Source of the DNA: Kutzneria sp. CA-103260
GTDB lineage: Bacteria > Actinomycetota > Actinomycetes > Mycobacteriales > Pseudonocardiaceae
Reading direction: 5' to 3'
Length of the DNA stretch: 64,000 bases
Assembly (NCBI RefSeq): GCF_018263855.1
Contig: NZ_CP073318.1
Coordinates: 10,912,001-10,976,000 of the forward strand
Below, piece by piece: positions 24,743-35,597 of the stretch (position 1 is the first letter of the stretch; each line of letters opens with the position of its first letter). Below the pieces are notes generated by a model. It ran no database searches. It saw nothing but the letters and a program-made list of their open reading frames with translations, and was not told the origin of the DNA. Position numbers and translations under genes: made by a program.

Positions 24743-24778
24743 GCTAAACCGGTTCAGCCGCGTCGCTAAACCGGTTTA
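24743..24778. promoter_or_regulatory. twin LacI-type operators
   Basis: Two palindromes with the same core lie side by side: GCTAAACCGGTTCAGC (24743-24758, one mismatched pair) and the perfect TAAACCGGTTTA (24767-24778). Their centres are 22 bp apart, two helical turns, so two dimers could bind one face of the DNA. The AACCGGTT core is standard for LacI operators. They lie 30-65 bases upstream of the repressor start and 139-174 bases upstream of the transporter start. Confidence 0.85.
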
Positions 24779-24843
24779 CCTCGAAGGTAGGATCCGGCCC
24801 GGACGATGACATGTCAAGGCTTCTACCAGGACAAATTCGATGG

Positions 24844-24873
24844 TTGACAACAGGGGAGCGCCTTTGGCAAATT
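24844..24873 (+). promoter_or_regulatory. possible sigma70-type promoter for the sugar ABC operon
   Basis: A perfect TTGACA at 24844-24849 is followed after 18 bases by CAAATT (24868-24873), which would start transcription about 37 bases before the binding-protein ATG. A TAGGAT at 24788-24793 next to the operators is an alternative -10. Confidence 0.4.
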
Positions 24874-24916
24874 CGTGCGCGTCCCTGGCGCTGCGCACAC
24901 GTATTGGACGGTTGTC

Positions 24917-26224
24917 ATGCCGACGAATCCCCTGTCGAGGCGCGGTTTCCTGGTCGGTGTGGCGGCGACGACCGCGCTGGGTGTGACCGGCTGCGGCCTC
25001 GGCGGCTCGTCGGACAGCGGCGGCGACACCAGCGGCCCGATCACCGGGGACGTCACCGGCGAGATCAAGTTCCAGACCTGGGCGCTCAAGCCGAAGTACA
25101 CCGACTACATCAACGGCATGATCACGGCGTTCCAGAAGCAGCACGCCGGGGTCAAGATCACCTGGATCGACCAGCCGGCCGACGGCTATCTGCAGAAGGT
25201 CACCGCCGACGCCGCCGGCGGCACCCTGCCCGACGTGGTCAACATGCCGCCGGACCTGTCCTATCCGTTGGCCAGGAAGAAGCTTCTGGTCAACATCGAC
25301 ACCGCGGTGCCGGACGCCAGGAAGGACTACCTGGACAACTCCTGGGCCGCCTACGAGCTGTCCGGCCAGAGCGGCTCCTACGGCTTCCCCTGGTACCTCA
25401 ACACCGGCCCGACCTTCTACAACAAGGCCCTGTTCCGCCAGGTCGGCCTGGACCCGGAGCACCCGCCGACCAACTACGCCGAGCTGGAGAACGCCGCGCT
25501 GGTGATGGCCCAGCGCAGCAACAAACAGATCGCCATGCTGGGCCTGACCCCGGTGATCGCCGACTTCGGCCTCTACGGCGTGACCGTGCTGAACGGCGAC
25601 GGCACCAAGTTCACCTTCAACGACAGCAAGGGCGTCGAGTTCGTCGAGATGTACAAGCGGCTCTACGACGCCGGCGCGCTCATTCCCGAGGCGCTGACCG
25701 CGAACTACACCGGGGCCGGCACCAAGTTCATGAACCAGCAGATCGCCTGGGCCCCGGGCTCGGCCTACGACCTGGCCAACTTCAAGACCAACGCGCCCAG
25801 CCTGTACGCCAACGTCGGCATCACCAAGACCATCACCAACACCGGCAAGGCCAACATGTACGTGCAGGGCCTGTCGGTGTCGGCGGCCAGCAAGAACAAG
25901 CCGACGGCGCTGGCCTTCGCCCGCTTCGTCACCAACGCCGAGAACCAGATGGCCTTCGCCAAGCTGACCGCCATCTTCCCCAGCACCAAGGGCTCCATGT
26001 CGGACCCGTACTTCGCCAACGACGGCGGCACCGACGAGGGTCGGGTCCGGGTGGCCGCGGCCAAGCAGCTGGCCACGGCGGTGAACTACACGCCGGTGCA
26101 GTGGAGCGACCAGATGACCACCCAGCTCCAGCAGAAGATGGCCGACGCCATGCAGGGCAAGACCTCGGCCAAGCAGGCGCTGGACGACACCGTGGCGCAG
26201 TGCGACAAGCTGCTGGCGGGCTAG
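24917..26224 (+). CDS. ABC sugar-binding lipoprotein with Tat-like signal
   Basis: A 435-residue extracellular solute-binding protein of the UgpB/COG1653 type. The signal has twin arginines (SRRGFLVG, R8-R9) and a lipobox GVTGC with Cys26, so it may be exported folded by Tat and anchored outside. The mature part has the segments KITWIDQPADGYLQKV, LPDVVNMPPD and FPWYLNTGPTFYNKALF typical of oligosaccharide-binding proteins, which deliver ligand to the two permeases that follow. It opens the mannoside uptake operon; the ligand is inferred from the downstream mannosidase. Only a weak GGACGG ribosome site precedes the ATG. Confidence 0.9.
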   Translation: MPTNPLSRRGFLVGVAATTALGVTGCGLGGSSDSGGDTSGPITGDVTGEIKFQTWALKPKYTDYINGMITAFQKQHAGVKITWIDQPADGYLQKVTADAAGGTLPDVVNMPPDLSYPLARKKLLVNIDTAVPDARKDYLDNSWAAYELSGQSGSYGFPWYLNTGPTFYNKALFRQVGLDPEHPPTNYAELENAALVMAQRSNKQIAMLGLTPVIADFGLYGVTVLNGDGTKFTFNDSKGVEFVEMYKRLYDAGALIPEALTANYTGAGTKFMNQQIAWAPGSAYDLANFKTNAPSLYANVGITKTITNTGKANMYVQGLSVSAASKNKPTALAFARFVTNAENQMAFAKLTAIFPSTKGSMSDPYFANDGGTDEGRVRVAAAKQLATAVNYTPVQWSDQMTTQLQQKMADAMQGKTSAKQALDDTVAQCDKLLAG

Positions 26225-26226
26225 CG

Positions 26227-27165
26227 GTGAAGACCGCTGCCGAAGTGCACCCCGGCGAAGTGCGGCCGCCTGTTCTCCGGCCGGTGAGGATCGCTCAGCA
26301 GCGCTGGTTCACGCCCTGGCTGTTCCTACTGCCCGGCCTGGCTGTGGTGATCGGCTTCAGTCTGTTCCCGTTCCTGAACACCGTCGTGCTGGCGTTCACC
26401 AACGCCAAGGTGCTCGGCGGCGGCCACTTCACCGGCGCCGACAATTTCGTGCGCATGGTGCGGGATCCGGCGTTCTGGACCGCGGTCGGCAACAGCGCCC
26501 TGTACGTCGTCGGTGTGGTGCCACTGTTGGTCATCCTGCCGCTGCTTCTGGCGTTGCTGGTGGAGCGCAAGCTGCCGGGCATCACCTTCTTCCGCACGGC
26601 CTTCTTCACGCCGGTGATCGCCTCGATCGTGGTGGTCGGCCTGATCTGGACGTGGATGCTGGACACCCGGGGCCTGATCAACGACGTGCTGGGCGCGCTG
26701 GGCTGGCTGAAGACGCCGATCCCGTTCCTCACCGACCAGTGGCTGCTGCTGGTCAGCGCCATGACGGTGACGGTGTGGAAGGGCCTCGGCTACTACATGG
26801 TGATTTATCTGGCGGCGCTGGGAACCGTGTCGAAAGACCTGCACGAGGCCGCGCAGGTGGACGGGGCCGGTTGGTGGCGGCGGCTGTACTCGGTGACGCT
26901 GCCAGCGCTGCGGCCGACGATGGTGCTGGTGGCGGTGCTGTCCGCGGTGGCGGCGTTCCGGGTGTTCTCCGAGATGTACCTGCTGGCCGGCCCGGCCGGC
27001 GGCCCCGGCGGCGCGGACACCACGCTGGTGATGCTGATCCAGCAGGTCGGCACCGGGCTGACCGGCGACCTCGGCTACTCCTCGGCGCTGTCGGTCGTGC
27101 TGTTCGTGCTCACGCTGGGGCTGCTGCTGGCCACGAACCGGCTCAACCGTCAGGAGGACCTGTGA
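26227..27165 (+). CDS. sugar ABC transporter permease (MalF-type)
   Basis: A 312-residue permease with six helices (WLFLLPGLAVVIGFSLFPFL first) and the cytoplasmic EAA loop EAAQVDGAGWWRRLYSVTLPAL that docks the ATPase. The GTG at 26227 is two bases after the stop of the binding-protein gene. No MsiK-like ATPase is encoded in the operon; in Actinobacteria a shared ATPase commonly serves such transporters, so it is expected elsewhere. Confidence 0.92.
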   Translation: MKTAAEVHPGEVRPPVLRPVRIAQQRWFTPWLFLLPGLAVVIGFSLFPFLNTVVLAFTNAKVLGGGHFTGADNFVRMVRDPAFWTAVGNSALYVVGVVPLLVILPLLLALLVERKLPGITFFRTAFFTPVIASIVVVGLIWTWMLDTRGLINDVLGALGWLKTPIPFLTDQWLLLVSAMTVTVWKGLGYYMVIYLAALGTVSKDLHEAAQVDGAGWWRRLYSVTLPALRPTMVLVAVLSAVAAFRVFSEMYLLAGPAGGPGGADTTLVMLIQQVGTGLTGDLGYSSALSVVLFVLTLGLLLATNRLNRQEDL

Positions 27166-27242
27166 GCGAGCTTGCGAGCGAGCCATCGAGCACTGCGCCC
27201 TTGGTCGCAGACGCGACGAGCGCTGGCGAGGAGGGTCTGTGA
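27162..27242 (+). repeat. repeat-derived 26-codon linker frame between the permease genes
   Basis: The 73 bases separating the two permease genes contain the direct repeat GCGAGC-TT-GCGAGC and a GTCGC-N4-GCGAC hairpin. A 26-codon frame starts in a GTGA overlap with the first permease stop and ends at a TGA that overlaps the GTG of the second permease, so translation could continue stop-start across all three. The peptide begins MSELASEPSST. Very similar SELASE-type beginnings recur at actinomycete gene junctions (from memory), so this looks like a small dispersed element that keeps coupling intact, not a functional gene. Confidence 0.5.
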
Positions 27243-28054
27243 GTCGGACCATCGGCCGCTATGCCCTGCTGCTCCTGGTCCTGGCGATCACGGTCGGCCC
27301 GTTCCTGTGGCAGCTGTCGACCTCGCTCAAGGGCGTCACCGAGGACATCTACTCGACGCCCCCTCAGCTCTTCCCGCTGCACCCCACGCCCGGCAACTAC
27401 GCCCGGGTGGCCGAGGCGGTGCCGATCTGGTCGTTCGCGCTGAACTCGCTGATCGTCGCGGTGGCCAACGTGGTGCTCAACTGCCTGGGCGCGAGCATGG
27501 CCGGCTACGCCCTGGCCCGGCTGCGGTTCCGGTTCCGGGCCGCGGCCACCACGGTGTTCCTGGCCAGCCTGCTCGTCCCGTTCGAGGCGATCATGATCGC
27601 CCTGTTCCTGGTGATGCGCTCGCTGCACCTGAGCAACACGCTGGCCGCGGTGGTGCTGCCCGGGGCCATCGGCGCGCTGAACGTGCTGTTGATGCGCAAT
27701 GCCTTCCTGGCGCTGCCCTCGGCGGTCGAGGAAGCCGCGGTCATCGACGGCGCAAACGCCTGGCAGCGGTTCACCCGGATCGCCCTGCCCTCGGCCCGCG
27801 GCACCATCGTGGTGGTGGCGGTCTTCTCGTTCATGTTCAGCTGGGACGACTTCCTGTGGCCGCTGATCGTGCTGAGCGATCCGGCCAAGTACACGCTGAC
27901 GATCGGGCTGAGTTACCTGCAGGGGACGTTCGTCAACGACCAGCGGCTCGTCGCGGCTGGCACGATGATCGCGGTGGCGCCGCTGGTGCTGCTGTTCATG
28001 GCGGCGCAGAAGTACTTCTTCCGCGGTGTGGGGGAAGGCGCCGTGAAGGGTTGA
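27239..28054 (+). CDS. sugar ABC transporter permease (MalG-type)
   Basis: A 271-residue permease with six helices and the EAA loop EEAAVIDGANAWQRFTRIALP. GTG at 27239 follows GAGGAGG by a few bases, a ribosome site supplied by the repeat-like linker. It pairs with the MalF-type permease to form the membrane channel. The mannosidase gene begins 27 bases downstream. Confidence 0.92.
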   Translation: MSRTIGRYALLLLVLAITVGPFLWQLSTSLKGVTEDIYSTPPQLFPLHPTPGNYARVAEAVPIWSFALNSLIVAVANVVLNCLGASMAGYALARLRFRFRAAATTVFLASLLVPFEAIMIALFLVMRSLHLSNTLAAVVLPGAIGALNVLLMRNAFLALPSAVEEAAVIDGANAWQRFTRIALPSARGTIVVVAVFSFMFSWDDFLWPLIVLSDPAKYTLTIGLSYLQGTFVNDQRLVAAGTMIAVAPLVLLFMAAQKYFFRGVGEGAVKG

Positions 28055-28081
28055 TCTTTTAACGGGGACACGGAGCGACCG

Positions 28082-31000
28082 ATGCACGATGATCGCAGCC
28101 TGCTCGACGAGCGGCTGACCAGGACCGTCCGCCAGCGCATCCGGCCGGAGGTCTACGGCGCGGCCGTGCCGCTGACCCTGGAGGTCTGGCACGCGCCCGG
28201 CGAGCCGGTCCCGGTCGCCGAGGCGCTGGCCGCGCAGTACGGGCCGGCCAAGGTCGGCGACGCCTGGGGCGCGCCGTGGGCGACGAGCTGGTTCCGGATG
28301 TCCGGCACCGTGCCGGCGGAGTGGGCCGGCCGGCACGTGGAGGCGGTGGTGGACCTCGGGTTCACCCATCCCGGCCCGGGTTTCCAATGCGAGGGCCTGG
28401 CGTACACGCCCGAGGGCAAGCCGATCAAGGGCCTGGCCCCGCGCAGCACCCACCTACCGGTCGGCACGAGTGTCGCCGGCGGCGAGGACGTGCTGTTCTA
28501 CGTGGAGGCCGCGGCCAACCCGGTGATCCAGGACATCGTGCCGTTCCAGCCGACCGAGCTGGGCCTGAAGGAGACGGCCGGCACCGAGCCGATCTACCAC
28601 GTGCTGCGGGCCGAGCTGGCGGTGTTCAACCGGGACGTCTGGGACCTGCTGCTGGACATCGAGGTCCTGGGCAGCCTGAAGAACGAGCTGCCGGACCGGG
28701 AGCCGCGCCGCTGGGACATCCAGCGCTCGCTGGACCGCGCCCTGGACCAGCTGGACTTCCAGGACGTGCCCGGCACTGCCGCGCTGGCCCGGGCCGAGCT
28801 GGTCGAGGTGCTGTCCCGGCCGGCCAACGCCAGCGCGCACCAGGTCACCGCGGCCGGCCACGCGCACATCGACTCGGCCTGGCTGTGGCCGCTGCGGGAG
28901 ACCGTCCGCAAGTGCGCCCGCACGTTCTCCAACGTGACCGCGCTGATGGAGGAGTACCCGGAGTTCGTCTTCGCCTGCTCGCAGGCCCAGCAGTACGCGT
29001 GGATGAAGGAGCGGCACCCGGACGTCTGGCAGCGGGTCAAGGACAAGGTCGCCACCGGCCAGTTCGTGCCGGTCGGCGGCATGTGGGTGGAGTCGGACAC
29101 CAACATGCCCGGCGGCGAGGCGATGGCCCGCCAGTTCGTCCACGGCAAGCGTTTCTTCCTCGACGAGTTCGGCATCGAGACCGAGGAGGTGTGGCTGCCG
29201 GACTCCTTCGGCTACAGCGCGGCCATGCCGCAGCTGGTGAAGCTGTCCGGCTCGCGCTGGTTCCTGACCCAGAAGCTGTCCTGGAACCAGATCAACCGGT
29301 TCCCGCACCACAGCTTCTACTGGGAGGGCATCGACGGCTCGCAGGTGTTCACCCACTTCCCGCCGGTCGACACCTACAACTCCGACCTGCTCGGGGCCGA
29401 CCTGGCCCGGGCCAGCCGGCAGTACTCCGAGCACGGCAAGGCGACCCGCTCGCTGGTGCCGTTCGGCTACGGCGACGGCGGCGGCGGCCCCACCAGGGAG
29501 ATGCTGGAGACGGCCCGCCGTTCCAAGGACCTGGAGGGCTCGCCGAAGGTGACTGTCGAGGCCCCGTCGAAGTTCTTCGCGGCGGCCGAGGCCGAGTACA
29601 CCGACGCCCCGGTGTGGTCGGGTGAGCTGTACCTGGAGAAGCACCGCGCCACCTACACCACGCAGGCGCGGACCAAGCAGGGCAACCGCCGCAGCGAGCA
29701 CCTGTTGCGCGAGGCCGAGCTGTGGGCCACCGCCGCGCTGCTCAAGGGCGGTTATTCGTACCCGTACGAGCAGCTGGACCGGTTGTGGAAGACGGTGCTG
29801 CTGCACCAGTTCCACGACATCCTGCCCGGCAGCTCGATCGCGTGGGTGCACCGCGAGGCCGAGGCCAAGTACGCCGAGGTCGCCGCCGAGCTGGAGGCGA
29901 TCATCGCTGGGGCGCTTGAGGTGCTGGCCGGCTCCGGCGAGCAGGCCGTCGTGTTCAACGCAGCCCCGCACTCCCGTTCCGGCGTGCCCGGACTCGGCGC
30001 CGGCGCAACGGATGCCGGCGCCTCGCAGCCGGTGTCCGTGGACGGTCTGGTGCTGGACAACGGTTTGCTCCGGGTCTCGGTCGACGAGCGCGGCCTGATC
30101 ACCTCCGTCCGCGACCTCGTCGCCGACCGCGAGGTGCTGGCCCCCGGGACCTTCGGCAACCTGCTCCAGCTGCACGTCGACACGCCCAACCAGTGGGACG
30201 CGTGGGACGTGGATCCCTTCTACCGCAACAACGTCCGCGACCTGGTGGAGGCCGACGAGGTCGTCGCCGTCGACGAGGGCAAGGACGTCGGCGCCATCCG
30301 CGTCCGCCGCACCTTCGGTCGGTCCACACTGACCCAGGTGCTGCGGCTGCCGGCCGGCGAGCGGCGGCTGGACGTGACCACCGAGGTCGACTGGCAGGAG
30401 GTCGAGAAGTTCCTGAAGGTCGCCTTCCCGGTCGACGTGCACGCCGACCGGTCCACCTCGGAGATCCAGTTCGGCCACCTGCACCGGCCCACCCACGTCA
30501 ACACCTCGTGGGACGCCGCCAAGTTCGAGATCTGCGCCCACCGCTGGGTGCATGTCGGCGAGCCCGGCTACGGCGTCGCCGTGGTCAACGACTCCACGTA
30601 TGGCCACGACATCACCCGCAAGGCCCGGCCGGAGGGTGGCACGACCACCACCGTCCGCCTGTCCCTGCTGCGGGCCCCTCGCTACCCGGACCCGTTGACC
30701 GACCAGGGTTTCCACCGTTTGAACTACTCCCTGGTCCCCGGCGCCGCCATCGCTGACGCGGTCCGTGAGGGCTATCGCATCAACCTCCCCGAGCGCCGCG
30801 TCACCGGCGGCTCCTCGGTCGCCCCCGTGTTCACCGTCGACAACCCCGGCGTGGTCGTCGAGGCCGTCAAGGCCGCTGACGACCAGTCCGGCGACATCGT
30901 CGTCCGCCTCTACGAGGCCCTCGGCGGCCGGGCCAAGGCTGTTGTCACGCCGTCCTTCCCGGCCACCGCCGTGCGGGAGACCGACCTGCTGGAGCGGACC

Positions 31001-31084
31001 CTGGCCGACCGTTCCCTGGCGGACGGCTCGGTTTCCGTCGAGCTGCGCCCCTTCCAGGTCCTGACCCTGCGCTTCAGCCGCTGA
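28082..31084 (+). CDS. GH38 alpha-mannosidase
   Basis: A 1000-residue glycoside hydrolase family 38 enzyme, the usual bacterial length. An N-terminal beta domain (about 1-245) precedes the catalytic domain: zinc ligands in GHAHIDSAW (H260, H262 region, D264), the nucleophile Asp374 in LPDSFGYSAAMP, then the three-helix bundle and the large C-terminal beta-sandwiches. No signal peptide, so it acts in the cytoplasm on mannosides brought in by the transporter genes before it, releasing mannose from alpha-linked oligosaccharides or N-glycan fragments. ATG with GGAG upstream. A 55-base hairpin starts three bases after the stop. Confidence 0.93.
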   Translation: MHDDRSLLDERLTRTVRQRIRPEVYGAAVPLTLEVWHAPGEPVPVAEALAAQYGPAKVGDAWGAPWATSWFRMSGTVPAEWAGRHVEAVVDLGFTHPGPGFQCEGLAYTPEGKPIKGLAPRSTHLPVGTSVAGGEDVLFYVEAAANPVIQDIVPFQPTELGLKETAGTEPIYHVLRAELAVFNRDVWDLLLDIEVLGSLKNELPDREPRRWDIQRSLDRALDQLDFQDVPGTAALARAELVEVLSRPANASAHQVTAAGHAHIDSAWLWPLRETVRKCARTFSNVTALMEEYPEFVFACSQAQQYAWMKERHPDVWQRVKDKVATGQFVPVGGMWVESDTNMPGGEAMARQFVHGKRFFLDEFGIETEEVWLPDSFGYSAAMPQLVKLSGSRWFLTQKLSWNQINRFPHHSFYWEGIDGSQVFTHFPPVDTYNSDLLGADLARASRQYSEHGKATRSLVPFGYGDGGGGPTREMLETARRSKDLEGSPKVTVEAPSKFFAAAEAEYTDAPVWSGELYLEKHRATYTTQARTKQGNRRSEHLLREAELWATAALLKGGYSYPYEQLDRLWKTVLLHQFHDILPGSSIAWVHREAEAKYAEVAAELEAIIAGALEVLAGSGEQAVVFNAAPHSRSGVPGLGAGATDAGASQPVSVDGLVLDNGLLRVSVDERGLITSVRDLVADREVLAPGTFGNLLQLHVDTPNQWDAWDVDPFYRNNVRDLVEADEVVAVDEGKDVGAIRVRRTFGRSTLTQVLRLPAGERRLDVTTEVDWQEVEKFLKVAFPVDVHADRSTSEIQFGHLHRPTHVNTSWDAAKFEICAHRWVHVGEPGYGVAVVNDSTYGHDITRKARPEGGTTTTVRLSLLRAPRYPDPLTDQGFHRLNYSLVPGAAIADAVREGYRINLPERRVTGGSSVAPVFTVDNPGVVVEAVKAADDQSGDIVVRLYEALGGRAKAVVTPSFPATAVRETDLLERTLADRSLADGSVSVELRPFQVLTLRFSR

Positions 31085-31087
31085 GAA

Positions 31088-31142
31088 CGTCATGAAGGGC
31101 CCTTTCCTGACGTTCAACGTCAGGAAAGGGCCCTTCATGACG
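31088..31142. terminator. 55-base perfect hairpin after the mannosidase gene
   Basis: A 27-base arm is repeated as its exact reverse complement around one central base (C31115). Arm core: GAAGGGCCCTTTCCTGACGT. It begins three bases after the GH38 stop and lies between convergent genes, so it would stop transcription from both sides. It belongs to a family of three similar hairpins in this window. Confidence 0.85.
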
Positions 31143-31178
31143 CAACGGCCGGGCTCCACGTGGAGCCCGGCTGATCGG

Positions 31179-31943
31179 TCAGTTGTGGAAGCCACCGGGG
31201 CCGAGGTGCAGGCCGCCGGTGGCGTCGAGCCAGTGTCCGGTGACCCAGCGGGCGTCGTCGGAGACGAGGAAAGCGGCGGCGTCGGCGATGTCCTCGGGCT
31301 GGCCGTAGCGGCCCAGAGCGGTGATGGCGGTGCTCTTCTCCACCAGGTGCGGGGCTTCCCGGAGCCAGGTGTTCATGTCGGTGTCGGTGACGCCCGGAGC
31401 GAGGGTGTTGACGGTGATTCCCCGCGGACCGAGTTTGACGGCCAGGTTGCGGCTGAAGACGTCCAGCGCGCCTTTGGTCATCGCGTAGGCGGTCTCGGGC
31501 AGGGCGATTCGCGTGGCGGCCGAGGACACGTTGACGATGCGCCCGCCGTCACGCAACAACGGCAGCGCCCGCTCGACGATGAAGTACGGGGCCTTCACGT
31601 TGACCGCGAACAGCCGGTCGAACTCTGCCGGCGTCACCTGGTTGATCGGGCCGGCGAGCACGGCCGCGTTGTTGACCAGGATGTCCAGCGGCCGCCCGGC
31701 CAGCGCCCGCTCCACCCCGGCGAACAGGGTGTCGATGTCGCCGTCCACCCCGAGTTCGGCCCGCACGGCGACGGCCTGGCCGCCGGATTGTTCAATGCCG
31801 GCCACGGTGTCCTTGGCCGCGGCGTCGTTGCTGCCGTAGTGGGCGACGACGAACGCGCCGTCGGCCGCCAGCCGGGCGGCGATCGCCCGCCCGATCCCCC
31901 TGGACGCGCCCGTGACCAGCGCGGTCTTTCCACTCAGTGCCAT
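31179..31943 (-). CDS. short-chain dehydrogenase/reductase
   Basis: A 254-residue classical SDR. The cofactor motif TGASRGIG (11-18), NNAA (91-94), the catalytic Ser140/141 and Y153-x-x-x-K157 are all present, and the C-terminus VTGHWLDATGGLHLG is typical. It would oxidise or reduce a hydroxyl/carbonyl with NAD(P). The Arg15 after TGAS suggests NADPH, an inference. ATG at 31943 is the only start in register with the fold. Divergent from a LysR gene 60 bases away, its probable regulator. Confidence 0.9.
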   Translation of the reverse strand: MALSGKTALVTGASRGIGRAIAARLAADGAFVVAHYGSNDAAAKDTVAGIEQSGGQAVAVRAELGVDGDIDTLFAGVERALAGRPLDILVNNAAVLAGPINQVTPAEFDRLFAVNVKAPYFIVERALPLLRDGGRIVNVSSAATRIALPETAYAMTKGALDVFSRNLAVKLGPRGITVNTLAPGVTDTDMNTWLREAPHLVEKSTAITALGRYGQPEDIADAAAFLVSDDARWVTGHWLDATGGLHLGPGGFHN

Positions 31944-31991
31944 GTCTCGATCCTGTGGCCGAATTCCCGGCACGTCCAAGACCGGTTCTTA

Positions 31992-31997
31992 TAACCT
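31992..31997 (+). promoter_or_regulatory. leaderless promoter -10 (TAACCT) for the LysR gene
   Basis: TAACCT ends six bases before the ATG at 32004. It lies in the 60-base divergent region shared with the SDR gene, where LysR itself would bind. Confidence 0.6.
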
Positions 31998-32003
31998 GCG
32001 GAT

Positions 32004-32878
32004 ATGGATGTCCGGGTGCGGGACCTTCGGTACTTCATCGCGGTGGCCGAGGAACTGAGCTTCACCCGGGCGGCCACCGAGCTGCTGTTCGTCTCGCAAC
32101 CGGCGCTGAGCAAGCAGATCCGCCAGCTGGAGACCTCCCTGCGGGTCACGTTGTTCGACCGGGACCGGCGAACGGTCACGCTGACCGCCGCGGGCGCGGC
32201 GTTGCTGCCCCGCGCCCGGCAGATCGTGGAGCTGTGGGAGCAGGGACGACGGGAAGCGGCCGCGGCCGCGCGGCAGGCCACGCTGACGGTCGGCTTCCAG
32301 ACCCGGATCGGCCGGGGCCTCATCCCCAACGTCACCGAGCGGATGCGCGCGGCGCTGCCGGACTGGCGGCTGACGTTTCGCCAGGTGCCATGGGGAGACC
32401 CGTCGGTCGGGTTGGCCGGTGGTGACGTGGATGTGGCCATCGCCTGGCTGCCGATTCCGGACGGTGCCGGGCTTTCTCGACGCGTGGTGGCCACCGAGCA
32501 GCGGTGGGTGGCCATGCCGCCCGGTCATCGCTTGGCCGACCGGGAGAGGATTCCGTTCGCCGAACTGGTCGACGAGCCGTTCATCGCGATGCCTCGGTCG
32601 GCCGGGCCGCTGCGTGAGTTCTGGCTGGGTGGTGCGACCCGGATCGCCGCCGAGACCGAGAACGCGGAGGAGACCTTCGAGGCGGTCGCCTCCGGGCTCG
32701 GCGTCGTGCTGCTCGCCGCCGGCAATGTCGAGATATACCAACGAGATGACGTGGTCTTCCGGCCGGTCGCCGACCTGTCGCCGAGCGAGCTCGCGGTGGC
32801 CTGGCGCAGCTCGGACCGCCGGGAGGCGGTGCGGCTGTTCGTGAACGCGTGCGTCGGCTGCTTCTGCGAGGATCCGGC

Positions 32879-32891
<13 letters not shown>
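32004..32891 (+). CDS. LysR-family transcriptional regulator
   Basis: A 295-residue LysR regulator: N-terminal winged HTH (LRYFIAVAEELSFTRAATEL, SQPALSKQIRQLE), linker helix, and a two-lobed effector-binding domain (TLTVGFQTRIGRGLIP). Divergent arrangement with the SDR gene is the classic LysR layout, so it probably controls that gene in response to its substrate. The final 13 bases overlap the convergent acyl-CoA synthetase gene. Confidence 0.9.
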
Positions 32892-34627
<1,736 letters not shown>

Positions 34628-34778
34628 CGGTCCTCCTCCCCGGCTCCCGAATCGTGCTGACGCTAACAGTTCGCCTGATGAGTGCCAATCGGCCTCGCCC
34701 ACCCGTTCAGCCGACGCCACACCGGCCATTCGGTGATACAAAGAGAGGAAAACGTCTCACCGTTTCTGGGAGGCGATC

Positions 34779-35597
34779 GTGGACCTGGTCGGGCCGGGCT
34801 CGCTGCACTGGCGCTACGCGGGCGACAACCGGGTGTTGATGCTGCTCGTGCGGGTGGGCCTGTTACAGCTGATGCACCCCGGTCTGGGCGCCGGCGTGCA
34901 CGGGCACTCGGACTTCTTCGGCGAGCCCTGGGAGCGGATCATCCGCTCGGTGCCGCAGATCCAGGGCGTGACCTTCGACTGGCCGGACGCGGCCGCGACG
35001 GCCCGCCGGATCACGGCGTACCACGTGGACATCAAGGGTGTGGACGAGCAGGGCCGGCGCTATCACGCGCTCGATCCGGAGACCTACTTCTGGGCTCACC
35101 TGACCATCTTCGACACGATGATCCGGTCCATCGAGCTGTTCGACCACCGGCTGAGCGAGGCCGAGAAGGCGCAGCTGTACGCCGAGACGATGGCCGGCTA
35201 CCGGCTGTACGGCGTGAGCGACCGGACCGCCCCGCCGGACTGGGCCGGCTACCAGCGCTACCTGGACCGGATGTGCCGGGAGCGGCTGGAGATGACCCCG
35301 GTGGCCCAAGGGTTGCTGGACTTCGTGGACCGGCCGCCGGAGCGCTTCCCGCTCGTGCCGGCCCCCGTCTACCGCCTGGTCAAGCGGCCGTTCGGCAAGT
35401 TCCTGTGGTGGGTCAACCGGGGCACGCTGCACCCGGCGGTGCTGGACCGGATCGGGGCGACCTGGACGGCCCGGGACGAGCGGCTGCTGCGGATCTTCGC
35501 CCGGGTGGTGCACGTGCTGTGGCCGCTGGTGCCCTACCGGCTGCGGTTCTCGTCCCGGTCCCGGTCGGCGATGGCGAGGGTTGCCGGTGCCCGTTGA
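34779..35597 (+). CDS. DUF2236 (MpaB/latex-clearing-type) oxygenase-like protein
   Basis: A 272-residue, mainly helical protein of the DUF2236 family, whose members include the latex-clearing protein Lcp and MpaB-type oxygenases that bind haem b. Typical segments are LLQLMHPGLGAGVHGHSDF with conserved His residues, ITAYHVDIKGVDEQG, and DPETYFWAHLTIFDTMI. Axial haem ligand cannot be proved by eye. GTG with GGGAGG five bases upstream. The TetR gene starts within its last codons, so regulator and oxygenase are cotranslated. Confidence 0.8.
   Translation: MDLVGPGSLHWRYAGDNRVLMLLVRVGLLQLMHPGLGAGVHGHSDFFGEPWERIIRSVPQIQGVTFDWPDAAATARRITAYHVDIKGVDEQGRRYHALDPETYFWAHLTIFDTMIRSIELFDHRLSEAEKAQLYAETMAGYRLYGVSDRTAPPDWAGYQRYLDRMCRERLEMTPVAQGLLDFVDRPPERFPLVPAPVYRLVKRPFGKFLWWVNRGTLHPAVLDRIGATWTARDERLLRIFARVVHVLWPLVPYRLRFSSRSRSAMARVAGAR

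Noticed and set aside
28454..31195. 913-codon minus-strand frame opposite the GH38 mannosidase
   Set aside because: Antisense shadow; no family features, no start signal, and the sense gene is unmistakable.
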